Of a DNA stretch of 64,000 nt, positions 1-12,420 are shown one piece after another. Made by a program: the position numbers and the translations under genes. Origin of the DNA: Albula goreensis (Eukaryota; Chordata; Actinopteri; Albuliformes; Albulidae); contig CM040741.1 of NCBI GenBank assembly GCA_022829145.1, forward strand, positions 52,608,180 to 52,672,179, given 5' to 3'. Each line of letters opens with the position of its first letter. Position 1 is the stretch's first letter. The notes beneath the pieces were generated by a model. It was not told where the DNA came from, searched no databases, and saw nothing but the letters and a program-made list of their open reading frames with translations.

Positions 1-165
1 ATAATCTTGTGTTGCTAAACCATAAAATACAAAATATAAAAGAACAGTGAACAAAGACAACAACAACACTCCCCATCCCTATCACAAATACATTTTCCCA
101 TATTGAACAGATGATTTTTTTTTTTAAAAGGACTGCAGGGCTATAAACTGTGGTACATGATTTAA

Positions 166-1197
166 TTACCCTATACCCTCTCTAAAATTGTGGCAGGAAG
201 AAAGATACTGGGCTGCTAACTCAATTGTGGTGGTCTCTTCTCCAAGAAGTATTTTTAATTTATCAAATTTTGTTATATTTTGGATTTCACCAATGAGAAC
301 AGAAAATTTTGGGGCCAAAATTTTGACTAATTTTCAAATATTTTGGACAGTTTATTAGAAATTGAGCCTCTGTCTCCATTTCTGCCAGTGACCACATAGC
401 CTATTTTCTTTTGGCAGCCAGGTCTTTTTAGGGCAACCTCTTCAACTGCAAGGCCATGGTCACTGAGTCTCTACATTGTCTGCCAGTACATGTCTGTGCA
501 TGAGTCTGTTAACGTGTGCCTTTGCTTGAGGTCTCTCAGTTTGAACAGGTATTTTGCTGGGGCATATTCTTTGTTGAGAGCTTGGTATATTTCCAATTTA
601 TTGTTTGATTTTGTTTCCTTAGGCCAATTCCTAATGTACATATTTTTTGTTGAGTTTATCAAGTTTTTAGTATACAGTGGTGGTTCTTTTTTGTTGTGCA
701 CAATGTAAAAGATTATTGTGCCCATAATGTAATTATGTTTTATGCCTAGTTGTACCAGGGGGTCTTTCTCTGAGGTTAGAAGGTTAGCATTTAGTGCTTT
801 GTGTTGGTAGCAGTGTGGGTTACCCTGATTTAAATGAATCCAGTACTGTATTGTAATTTTCTCAATGAGCAGCCGGAGTGTAAAGTGGCCTAGTTCAGCT
901 CTAGATGCGTCATTGGGGGCATTTCTTTGGATTTGTGATATTGTTATACAAAATTCTAGTTGTAATTTTTCAATTGGGTTTTCATCCCATGGTTTGCTAT
1001 TGTTCAGTAAATTGGGCCCCATACTTCACCCCCATGGAGAAGGAGGGGCTGAATGTTGGAGTCCAGTTATTTTTGGCCAAATTTTTATTGGGGTGTTGAA
1101 TTTGGAAATTGTATTTTTGATTGCATAGAATGCTCTGCATGCTTTGTCCCTTAATGGGTTCACTGCCAGGTGAATTAAATCAGGGTGTTGCCCTCTG

Positions 1198-1251
<54 letters not shown>

Positions 1252-1255
1252 GCAA
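166..1255 (-). mobile_element. Non-LTR retrotransposon (LINE), decayed 3' part of ORF2
   Basis: Read on the minus strand, this stretch encodes the region after the reverse transcriptase in teleost LINE ORF2 proteins. Recognisable pieces, in order, are KACRAFYAIKNTISKFNTPI (about 1150-1090), a block with ELGHFTL and YWIHL (about 890-820), and NKEYAPAKYLFKLRDLKQRH (about 560-500). After a frame change at about 480-420 comes WLPKEN-type sequence, then KFDKLKILLG and ELAAQYLSSCH, ending at a TAA near 166. The longest open piece is 471-1022 (183 codons). The catalytic reverse transcriptase core and endonuclease are absent, so the copy is 5'-truncated and dead. The body is broken by at least one stop near 1023 and one frame change. 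Family recognition is from remembered teleost LINE proteins; the exact clade (I/Nimb-like is my best guess) is uncertain. Confidence 0.72.
1197..1247. repeat. (CT)n microsatellite inside LINE-derived DNA
   Basis: An almost pure CT run on the plus strand (GA on the minus strand) at the junction between the LINE body to its left and a LINE-type 3' end to its right. GA runs commonly sit at the end of this kind of teleost element, so it may mark where two copies abut. Confidence 0.85.
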
Positions 1256-1400
1256 TTTGCTTTATTGGCAGGAACGGCAACGGTTATATTGCCAAAGTGA
1301 AATACAAAATCACAGAAACAGTATATAACAACAATGCAAAATTTGATTTAAAATGACTAAATACAAAAAAACTAAATACAACAAAGAAAGACAAGAAAAA
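1248..1400 (-). mobile_element. LINE/SINE 3' end, second fragment
   Basis: On the minus strand the sequence reads TTTGGCAATATAACCG, then CCTGCCAATAAAGCAAATTG, then the GA run. A TTTGGCAAT...TGCCAATAAAGC end followed by a simple repeat is a familiar 3' terminus of teleost LINEs. It lies upstream, in minus-strand sense, of the ORF2 fragment at 166-1255, so it cannot be the 3' end of that same copy in a simple way. I infer two tandem or rearranged copies in the same orientation. Its right boundary is a guess. Confidence 0.5.
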
Positions 1401-3004
1401 ACATAAATACACTTATGTATACATACATTATCTCTCTGTGCCTCTCTCTTTCTTTCTCACTCTCTCCCTCCCCTCCTTCCTTGTCTCTATGTGCTGAGAA
1501 ATTATTAGATGATAATGACAGATTTATATACCAGGCAAGTGAGGGCATAATTGTTTGAGGTAATATGAGGAGAGGTTATTACTGGAATGTGCTTGCAAGT
1601 TTACAAATCAGGTGGTGTTCATTATCCATGGCAGATACTGCATGATATCATGTCAAGAATTGTCATACTCAGGATGACTGATTGAGGTATCAATTCCATA
1701 CTTAAATGTTTGGCCATTTCCATGTGGCCAAGTCGACTGGTGGTGAGTATCTTGTATCCCCTATTATTTGTTATTTCAAGCAACACCTTATATTGAGCCT
1801 GCCTACACCTGCCAGCTGTGCTGTCTTACCCTTGTATCGAGTGTCAGCAGCCTGGCTCTCTTTGGTTCGTTAACTTTTTCCTTTTCTCTTTTTAATTGGC
1901 TCCCCCTTGCAAGTGTGCCTGTGTGAACTGGAAGGAAATGTGCAGAAAGAAGAAACCCATGCAAGCCATGCCAGGACAATGAGGATGTGAAGACCTGTGA
2001 AGGTACAGATGAAAAGCAGGTGGCAGCGTGAGTAATGTGAAATTGAAAATTTGGTCCTTATGAAGAGACAAACTGAAGGACTGTAAACTGGGCAGCCAAA
2101 TATGTCATTATTTATTCATGCACACAGGTAGCAATCTTTTTGCTGAATAGTTTTACATAAACTCCTGAAGTTTTACAATAGATAATTATGTGTGTGGGGG
2201 GCCGATTTGTAATGAAAACACAATTACAAAATGATGTAGTTTTTATTAAAACATATTTCTCTGTCTATGCATACCCATAGATAATACCACGTTTTTTTGT
2301 TTTGGAGGACAATTTCTTGGTAGCCTTTTTATAACTGGAGGATGGAAGTCAGCATTCAGTTTCTATGGTTACTATTGGGACTATCAGTTCTATGGTTGCC
2401 ATCGCTATGATTCAGAAATTTGATGGTGATACATATTATATGTAATTTTGGCAGTTTTAGCTCCAAAATCCAATACAATTACTAATACAATTAGTAAAAT
2501 AAAATAGAGAATATTATACTATATCATTATGCTGAAAATCTGATCTAATTCATGTGACAATGCTTTCCAGTACACACTGATGTGATGCCTGCTGTGGTGT
2601 GCCAGCTACTCTGCTCTACTGCAGTGCCTAAACATGTGATTTTTGTGATTTTAACATAAGACGGTTTTGGTTCATTTGGTTCTTTGTCTTTCAGCTTATA
2701 CAAAATACAAAAAGAAGAACTGACAACTGATCTGTCTGAAAGACTGAAATCAATATGGAGCATTTATGCTTTGTGAATTGAATACCTGTTTCTGACACAT
2801 GTGATATTAAGTGGACAAACTACCCCTCAATAGGAATGAAAAAAAAGTTGTATTAAAAAATAACAGTGGTTTATACATTGGGAAGAAAAATTACATTTGA
2901 AATGAAAAGGCAGAATAAACTGGGGCACTCCAGGACCAGAGTTGAGAGTGTAGTACTACCGTACCTGAAACAATATCTACTCATCAAATTTTAAAGAATG
3001 TTTG
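1401..3004. other. Non-coding, nothing recognised
   Basis: AT-rich sequence with a short impure CT patch at about 1431-1490. No open frame with protein-like composition and no repeat I can name. Confidence 0.5.
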
Positions 3005-3470
3005 AAGGGCCCTATTTTCGCTAGTAGGTGGAACGTCCTACGAAAATTTTAAAATGTGCCATTATCACAACGACACCCGCAAAGTTATTTTTGATCTTGT
3101 CCGGATGGACATGCACCAGTACCTCTGTCTCCTCTGGTGTGAAGCGTACATTCCTCTGCCTTAGCTCATTCATTTTCTCTTGCAAGTGCTAGGTGCACGT
3201 GATTTTATTGTATGGAACGCTCACTATGATTGGCTGAAAAATGCAACACACCCACTGTGGATTGCGCCATGTGAAGGACCTCCTAATGCAGGTAACGCCA
3301 TGGACTGGACCTGCCCAGTTTGATGTATCACCTTGGACTTAAGTCCACGAAAATAGGTTTGCGGGTTTGCCCCTCCCATCGAGTGTAGCGCGAAACGGGC
3401 AATGACTGATTTATGACATATGACGACTGAATTTGAAAATAAAGTGCTGGCAATCTGCCTTGAGATGAGC
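3005..3470 (-). mobile_element. Harbinger-like DNA transposon remnant with Myb-like protein start
   Basis: The left end GGGCCCTATTTTCG (3008-3021) resembles the GGGCCCTATTTTAACGATC ends seen in teleost Harbinger-type non-autonomous elements. CGAAAATAGG near 3343 is an inverted match to its CCTATTTTCG part. On the minus strand, from about 3180 down, a frame reads MNELRQRNVRFTPEETEVLV. This matches the start of the Myb/SANT-like accessory DNA-binding protein of Harbinger elements (typical R-K-R-N-F-T-x-E-E). The frame then loses its resemblance and no transposase is present. I infer an internally deleted, inactive copy. The right boundary is uncertain because family-like sequence may run on to about 3470. 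Confidence 0.5.
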
Positions 3471-3775
3471 ACATATTGATTAACGTACAGTAGACCAGCG
3501 TAGCAAGTACTACATCATACTGTGCTAGAAAACCATATCATCGCTCTTATTAAGAGCTGCTGTCCTTACTTGAATGCACCATCTTTTATGGCTTTTGTCA
3601 GCTCTTAACATTCACACAGCCTGTTTTTAGAGTCATTTGTAGACATGACAAAGTAATGTTGTGCATAGCAGTATCAGCTCACCTTTGACCTTTATAAGTA
3701 TTGGGAGCCTGTAAAATGGACAGAAAGGTCTGTCACTGTGAGCAGAGCTGGACAGTTCAGATTTTTGAATATTAA

Positions 3776-4262
3776 TATTGTTATTATTATCAGCCATGAT
3801 ATTGTTTACTGCTTCATTTTCACTTCTTTGTTATTTGCATGTGTCAGTAATGCTGTTTGATCTGGTGTGTTGTTTCTGTTTCATTGCTGGTTTTGTTTGG
3901 TTGTTTCTGTCTTTCCGTGAGTTCGTCTCAGTTTTTTTTTTTTTTTTTTTGGGGGGGGCACCTGTTGCACTTCGAGCCTTTGTTTCCTGTCTGCCTTCTT
4001 GTTATTACCCTGACTGTTCCCTGGTTTTTTGATTCCCGTCCTGCGATTTTGTACCTTTTCCGAGTCTGCCTGTTTTTGACCCTTTTGCCTGTTTCTGACC
4101 TCTCTCTTGGATTGTGATTTTGTACCTCTGCATTGCCCGTATGGTTTTGACCCTTTGCCTGGACTTGGACTCTGATTTCTGTTCTTGTGGGTTTTTTGGG
4201 CTGCTTAATAAACTACGGTTTATTATTCTCTGTCTGTGTCTGGGTCACTCTGAGTTCTGACA
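3776..4262 (+). mobile_element. Retroelement 3' end / LTR-like fragment
   Basis: The stretch is rich in repeated CTGCCTGTTTTTGACC and TTTTGACCCTTTGCCTG phrases. It ends with a polyadenylation signal (TTAATAAACTACGG, about 4205-4218), then CTGTCTGTGTCTGGGTC and TTCTGACAG (4254-4262). This composition, with AATAAA about 45 bases before the end, is common in 3' ends or solo LTRs of fish retroelements. A T-run followed by eight Gs lies at 3930-3958. No coding part, primer-binding site or partner LTR was found, so the class is uncertain. Confidence 0.4.
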
Positions 4263-6599
4263 GCATGGCACATTTAAACAGGTTAATGGTCCTCATGAAT
4301 AGTTTGGCAAAGTTTTCACATTACAATATAACTTAGTATTGTCAGAAAATATTGCATTTACAAATTGTTGTTAGTGTTAAAGTGAAATATAATATATATA
4401 AATCTTTCTTCATAATACTGCAGAGGGGCACCATCAGGGCCCTCTAGTCCCTCAGAAACAGTCTAAAAAATAATATTTAAAAATTCTTCAGTTCTAATTT
4501 TATTATATCAATTCATTATTTGACAATCAACATCTAAACAAAATGTTTCTGATGAAATAAACCCTTCAAACCTGCCCATTCAGTTTGTGTTGGAATGTGA
4601 AGGGTAAATGAAAGAAGTCCCTTTCCCTATCAGAATTTTTCCACCTCTGTAGTTGCTGGAAAGAAAATTCTAAGCTTTCAGTTCTATGATTGGTGGTCCA
4701 GCTATAAATTTACAGAGGGCCAGGCAAAAGTAATTGAATGAGAGACTAATTTCAAATGACTGTAGAATTGACCAATAATATCCTCCATCTAAATAGGTGG
4801 GCTTTGTTATCGCTAACTTTATGACAAGTTCTGGACGCTGTAGGGTACACTAATCACAAGCTAGTGTGGGAAAAAAGCACTGATAAACTAGCTAGCTCTT
4901 GTGTTGGTTCACAGTGGAAGCTGCAAGTAACCGTTTACCCACAAGTAATGACTGTTTTCCCAAGCAAACCGTAACATATATATTTAATAGACTGCTGTGC
5001 CAATCGAATAATATTTATTAACAATATCGCTGGTTTGTGGTGTTGAGTTTAAAAATGCCATGATCGCTGTTCATTTTCCATGGTTCTTAAGTGTTTGTCG
5101 CAAATGGTTGCTTGGCTGTGTGCATGCTGTCTTCATGTGTAGGCTTGCATGAAATTTTGTTTGTTTTGTGTGGTAGTAGGGTATTTTCGCTGAAGTGCAC
5201 CCATGGCTTGTGTGATGATGCAAATATTTTTAAGGAGGATACTATAGGAGGAGACACAGTCAGCTCGGCTGGTAGTTTGCTTTTTTCCCTGGCGAGGGAA
5301 GGGGGGTCAGAGGGCCAAGGTTTAAGAATCACAGTTCTCCACTGATTTACTGCAGATATTATATTATTGTTATTATTATTTTATGTTGAAATGAAGACAA
5401 TCTTTCTTGTCAAGTTAGTGAGTCAGTAACCCTGGATAAGATTGCCTTCCAGATACCTTAAATAAAAAGCATATGATTTAATAAACAACCTGTCATGTTC
5501 CCCTTCCATTTTGACTAAGGCTGTATACATGTTGCATTATCCTTCATGAAGAATTGCAATAGCTGATATTTCAATTACACTGAAGTTCAGTTATAAGTAT
5601 TCTCATGAATAATACATTCATGATTACAGTGTGTTAATGAATGTGCCATACATGTTGATTGAATGCTTATGGACTGCTTTATATTATGCAGGATCCATAA
5701 AATAGAACTAGTGGATGGACCTTAAAAACATTATGTTGTTCCCAAATTTGTCAATTTGCAAGTTTTAGGTATGCAAGGAAACTATTGAAGTGCAAGGAAA
5801 CCAGTTAGTATGTCACTTGATGCTATTTAGAGGACTATGAGGATGTTTTTCAAGTCAGTTGGATAGGTCTACCTAAGAAGCAAGTATTAAACAAGCACAT
5901 AACATCCTTGCTCTTACAGGATATCCATGGGAATTGTCCTCAAAGGAGACATTTTGCTAAACATTGTATGTAAAGGATATGCTCTAATTTGCTCTACATA
6001 CACTATAGAGCAGTGACTCAAAGTACTTGAAATTCAGTTTCCAAATGTATTCCAATTTCTTAACCATCAATCATGTATACGGTCTTAATCCCAAAACTGA
6101 AGGTTGATGTTTCATATGTCGCTTATTTAATGAACTCAGTGAGCGAGCAACCAAATGTTTGTCATCCATAATTCTTCTCAATGTGCTGACCTGACATAGC
6201 ACAGTTCAAGAAGGACTGCAAGCATTTGGCATCGGCAGGAAAGGAGGGCATAAATCGTTTGACCCACAGGACCTGCAGCAGGGAGGGAAGAAGAAAGATG
6301 ACCATTCAGTGCTTAATTAGTTTGCCTAGAGCTGATACAGGAAATACATGTTTGACTGCTTTCACTCAATTTAAAAGGGAATTAGCATGTGGGAATGGCC
6401 GTGATAATGACACCAGATAGGGTATGTGGGTTTTACAATATGATTAGCCATTCCAAGTCATTAGATTTTATCTGAAATGCAATATAATATGTAACATAAT
6501 TGTATGGGATTCAATGGTGTGACTATCACTTGTAAGTTGTGTTTTTGTCTATTTATGCTGAGCATACTCCAACAAAGTTTTGTTTTATTTCTCCCTCAT
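4263..6599. other. Non-coding, nothing recognised
   Basis: No exon-like open frame or transposon was recognised. The open frame around 5087-5345 exists on both strands at once and has no family resemblance. Confidence 0.5.
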
Positions 6600-6770
6600 T
6601 TTGTATGGGTCTGCAGATGCAACACCTGTCATATCTTGTCTATACCGTTGAAGGAACCCAAAGTCAACATATATTCAGGTCATGAACCTGCAAAATTTTG
6701 GCTGGCCAGAAGAGGCCACTAGAGAGCAATGAGCCTGGTCATTTTAACCAGCACAGCTTCTGTATTAAAT
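6600..6770 (+). repeat. Unnamed interspersed repeat, copy 1
   Basis: It contains TTCAGGTCATGAACCTG (6674-6690) followed by CTGGCCAGAAGAGGCCACT and AGAGAGCAATGAG (6702-6733). The same ordered words occur at 40800-40940 and 57050-57200. Copies 1 and 2 also match for about 70 bases to the left (CATATCT..., ATTCAG-TCATGAACCTG). This is a dispersed family at least 130 bases long, SINE-sized, but no tRNA-like head or A-rich tail was identified. Confidence 0.65.
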
Positions 6771-7823
<1,053 letters not shown>

Positions 7824-7946
7824 ATGGCTGGTCTCTGTTATTCTGTAATTTCCAAGCCCTGAGCAAAACAAATAAAAACTACCTGACCACCTGAATTCAT
7901 TGTCCAAATTTATAAAGGGGTTTGGTTTTCAATGAGTCCTAAACAT

Positions 7947-8073
<127 letters not shown>

Positions 8074-8469
8074 ATGAGAACTAAGAAATCACCCATGTCT
8101 TGACTCAGGATCACAATCAAAAAGACATCATTAGCAACAGTTCACCTGATGAGAAGAGAGGCTTTGACAGAAGTCTTCCCAGCATCCTCTGACAAGACAG
8201 ACACCTGCTGACTGATCATCACCAACACTGCTTTGTAGTCTCTGGGGAAATTACTGCCGCTAGTTTCACACATGATGGAAACTACCTTTCAAAAACATAA
8301 CTTAGGCTCATTTGTCAAATATGTTTCAGAGAGGTGGGGGCACCTAGGCACAAAATAAAGCTGTAGACGCATTGTTATTCACTTGTTCTACAATATTTCT
8401 TAAAAGTTTGCTGAATGCATCACACACAAAAATAGCATCAATCATTTGCACAGTAATGGTCAGATTGCA

Positions 8470-8800
8470 GAACGATATCACTGGTCGTTCCTTTCACATG
8501 TGCAGAGGGGGACAAATTAGCCTGTCGCTGTAGTGTGGGGAGCTTTTGTTTATCAGCGCCTTCTTTGAACGTAGAGTGCCAGGTGCACCTGTTCCTCGGG
8601 CTCTGGGGAGACATTGTTCACTGTCGCAGGCAGGAGCCCATCAAATCGTTTCATCTACCCCCGATCTTCAGTTATTCACCCAGAGCTGTTTATTAAATGA
8701 CACAAATTAATTATACATAAGCTAATTCTGACTCGCCTAGGTGACAGGAACCAAGATGAGAGACTTGCAATTAACACCTTTGGTTTAGTGACAGTATAAA
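8470..8800. promoter_or_regulatory. Candidate conserved non-coding element with paired E-boxes
   Basis: A block of higher GC content and complexity than its surroundings, with no coding frame. It contains the perfect palindrome CAGGTGCACCTG (8580-8591), two abutting E-boxes of the ZEB/Snail/bHLH type. It also has TAAT-containing words (ATTAAATGAC, TTAATTATAC at about 8691-8713). Function is inferred only from composition and motifs. Confidence 0.25.
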
Positions 8801-9899
8801 TTTTGAAAGTATGATCAGTGGTTTCTAATTAGTGCAAGACATTAATTTCCTTATTTTTAACTCCGGAAGCACAGCGCCTAGTGCTACACCCACATCCTCC
8901 CAACCCCCAGAAAAAAATATATCAGTAATGAAACTTAATACAACAGGCGTGCGTGACCATTTACACATAATTGGGAATGCTTTATGCCATATAATAATAT
9001 GTAAATATGCTCAAAGCATTAAAACTGCATTTGCACTTTTCACAACTCTTTGAGGTATGATCTATAACTAAAAAAATGTGCTGACCTTTTTTTTCCTAAT
9101 TCATTATATGTACATGTAAATATATTTCAGTATCCTTGTGAGCCCACTTTCATGTAAATGTAAAATTATACTGTATAGAATACCTTCACAAATTAAAAAG
9201 CATACACACACACAAAAATGTTAAGTAATACATTTCCAATCCAGACTTGAACATTGTCTCCTGTAAGATGAGCCTGTTTGAGCAGACAGGAATGTGCTGG
9301 GTAGTCACACCTTGTTTTAACCTTGAGGACATGTTTACCGTAAATCACCCTGCCAATTCCCAAAATTCCTTGTTAATTTAACACTTTTGGCAATGCTTGC
9401 TTGCCCCAATTGGGGAAATTCCACTCAGTGTTAGAGTCTAGTCACAGCCAATATCCCTGAAAGTTCAATCCTGTCTTCACACTCCAAGAATGTTTATCTA
9501 GCTGTCTGTAAGGAGGGAAGCTTCCACTGGGACTGTGATAATGTGCTCAGTGACAAATGTCTCTGTAAGTCTCCTTTGTTGAGAGAATTAAGTACACAAT
9601 GAAGGGTTTTGCTGAAATATTTACAGTTGCATCTCACTATGATATCCACACATTTAACGATATTTTTAAAAATGGTACACATTTCCATATAATAGTATTT
9701 AATTTTAATCCTGCAAAAACTGATTACAATTTCACACAAGTTTTAAATAATTAAAAACATATTTACTAATCACCGTGTGTGATTTATTCATGTGTTATGG
9801 AGCATTAATAAATGATTATGTCCTTATCATAAAAATGTATCACTATACTAGTTTTATCATCAGTCCTCACACTGTACTTTGCCCTGGGTCTAGTGTCAG
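8801..9899. other. Non-coding, nothing recognised
   Basis: AT-rich sequence. Scattered short open frames without family resemblance. Confidence 0.5.
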
Positions 9900-10315
9900 G
9901 GGGTAAGGTAAGTGTAATTAATGTGATTTCCTCCTGTTCAGTGTATGTCTGACCCTTTCGGAAAGCTTGTACCAGCTACTTCTGTTCCTCTGTCGTGATG
10001 CAGTGTTTCCTTTTCATGGCATGCCATCCATATCTTTGACAGAGTTGCTCATGACACATTACAACAAATCTCCATCTCCCTAACTGATGCACTTGCAATT
10101 TTGGCACTATCTCACTATCTCAGTTTTTTTGTTGTTTTATAAACCCACATATCAAAGTTTTGATCTGAAAATAGTTTTTGTCATAGAAATGTATCTTTGG
10201 TATTTAAGGACATTAATATGAAACATGTGTGACACTTGAAATTGAGACTTTTTGTCGAAAAATAACTCCATCATTATGTGGTGTTTCTATGATTTTGTCC
10301 ACCCCAGTAAATATG
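9900..10315 (+). mobile_element. Tc1-like DNA transposon, end fragment
   Basis: The right end reads GGTGTTTCTATGATTTTG then TCCACCCCAGTA (10280-10310). This resembles the GGTGTTTCCATTATTTTGTCCACCCC terminal repeat of fish Tc1-like elements. Upstream sequence has no open transposase frame. I did not find the matching inverted left end, so the left boundary is a guess. A related body without these ends may be present at 59880-60420. Confidence 0.35.
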
Positions 10316-12059
10316 CAGTATAGTAAGCCTGTATCTGTGCCCCGGCTTCACTTATAATCCATATGACAGTCATTAATAACACCATTCCCTCTTGACTTCA
10401 AAATGAAACATTTTTAAAAGCCATTTTTGATTTAATCAATTCATTGTGCCTACAGAAATCTGCAAAATTATATATTTCCTGCAAAAGTGCACATGGGGTG
10501 AAAATTACACTACAGAGCTTTGGTTTATTTTTAGTGTTGACTTTCTTTTAGCACACACTTCAAAACAGTATGGAATTTCGCGCCACAGTTGCAATCATCT
10601 GATGCATCTGGATGTTCTCGCAGATATAATTAAAGGTTACAAGCATCATTTTCTAACATCCATAATTGAAAAGAAAAGTGGGGAGATGATATAGCCTGTA
10701 ATTAGCTCTTATGTGGCAAAAAGGACCTTGATACCATTTGCTTGTGTTTCTGGGAAGCAGAGGTTTTAATGATCTTTCACTGTTCATAAAATACAGTGCT
10801 GATCTCATGGGGAGAAGGCCAATGTATCATGTGTACTGTAATTATGCTGTAAGTGCAACATTCTTTTTCGGGTTTAAAGATGGATCATTACGGCTGGGGC
10901 CCTGATGATGTTTTATGGAAGTTGCGATAAATGGAGGAAAGGGAAAAAAATGGGGAAAATGTTCTAGTGGGTGGCAAAAATAGACTGGACAGTGAAGCAG
11001 CAGAAGTCATTTACAGGGAGGATAGAGAGAGAGAATGCACGGGTGTGTGAGAGAAAGAGAGACAGAGAGAGAGAGACCAGTGAGGTAGAGAGCTATTAAA
11101 TCTGTCTGCTCTCTTGTAAGAAATTTTGTTTCTTGAACACACATCACACATGGGGGGAGGGATCAAAAGTGTAGAAGTATGGCCGCCACAGAAAACTGAG
11201 CAAGGTTTTTGCAAGTCGACGATATATGGCAAATTGAAAGGCTTGGCCTGATTTTATGTCCATGTGTCTGTTTTCTCATTCCCTTCATTTTTCTTTCCCC
11301 TCTCACATTTTTTAAGACCTTATATGGTATCATATTTCAGCATGATTCTTAATGGGACTTAGATACAGAAACAGGCATGGATGGGGCTGAAATGTATAAT
11401 GTCAGGGACATCCTTGAACATCCATTGTAAATTGCATGTCCAAAAACTTTAACATGTGCAAAAAACTTTGATAAAACTGAGGACTAAGACCAGGATAACA
11501 ATGGTACTGAAATCATGATTAAGATGTTCTATGACCCCTGACACCAACTAATGGCTCTTTTCCTCCACAATATCAAAATAATGAGAATTTCACATTATTT
11601 AGGCCATTAATTGGAGCCATTTTCTCCACAGATAAGTTAACCAGAGTTAGCTGGAGCATTAGGAGAGAGAGGTGACCAGCCTTGCAGTGCTCTGAGGATA
11701 GAGGCATAAGTGCAAGTGAAGCCATGACTCAACCACAGAGCAGAGTACTATTCTCCATGTAGCTTGTGTGAGGGTTCAGTCAGGCATTCCAGCAGGGCCA
11801 CCCTTTGCTGTTACTGTGCCTTTACCCTTCACCTCAGCCTTACTTTAGTGCATCGGTTCTTATGTAATGGTCATTGCCTGTCTGACTATGCAATCCCCAA
11901 TTATGTTGAAAAGAGGTAACAAAAATGAATACATGTACATCTTAATGAGAAAAAAAAATCCTGCAGTTCTCAAAAAACGTTCTACCAAATTTCAGTTCCC
12001 CAGACGTTGTCTTCATCATTTTATTATCCTTTGAAACAGGACCCCCACCTGTGTGGGAT
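10316..12059. other. Non-coding, nothing recognised
   Basis: No gene or named repeat seen. A short impure GA-rich patch lies at 11027-11076. Confidence 0.5.
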
Positions 12060-12420
12060 TAAATGGGAGATGTCAGTGGGGCCACGGTGCCATGGTTTGG
12101 GATGAGTTCATCATGATGCCAATCTGTGCCGCTGACATGAAAAACGGGCACAAAAAAATCTATGGGCCAAACAAAACCTGAGGAAGCGAGAGCGGCATGG
12201 ATCTGAGCTGCTGAGCGGCAGGGTGGCAAGAGAAGTAATTATGACAATATTGGTCTGTGCCTTGCAGGACGAAAGCTAGACTGCGTGGGCTGCTTACATA
12301 ATTGCAAGCTGGCAGGCCCTCTGCCGCTGCTTATGGTCTGTCCTGTTTGCGTTTTCCGTGCTACATTGTGCGTCCTTAATCACAGCTCATAATATAGCAG
12401 TGACAAAAGGAACCACAAGG
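12060..12420. promoter_or_regulatory. Candidate conserved non-coding element
   Basis: A block of mixed composition with little low-complexity sequence and no coding frame. It includes GTAATTATGACAATATTG (12236-12253) and CTTAATCACAGCTCATAATA (12375-12394), words with homeodomain-type TAAT/ATTA cores. It stands out from the AT-rich flanks. Enhancer function is only an inference. Confidence 0.22.
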
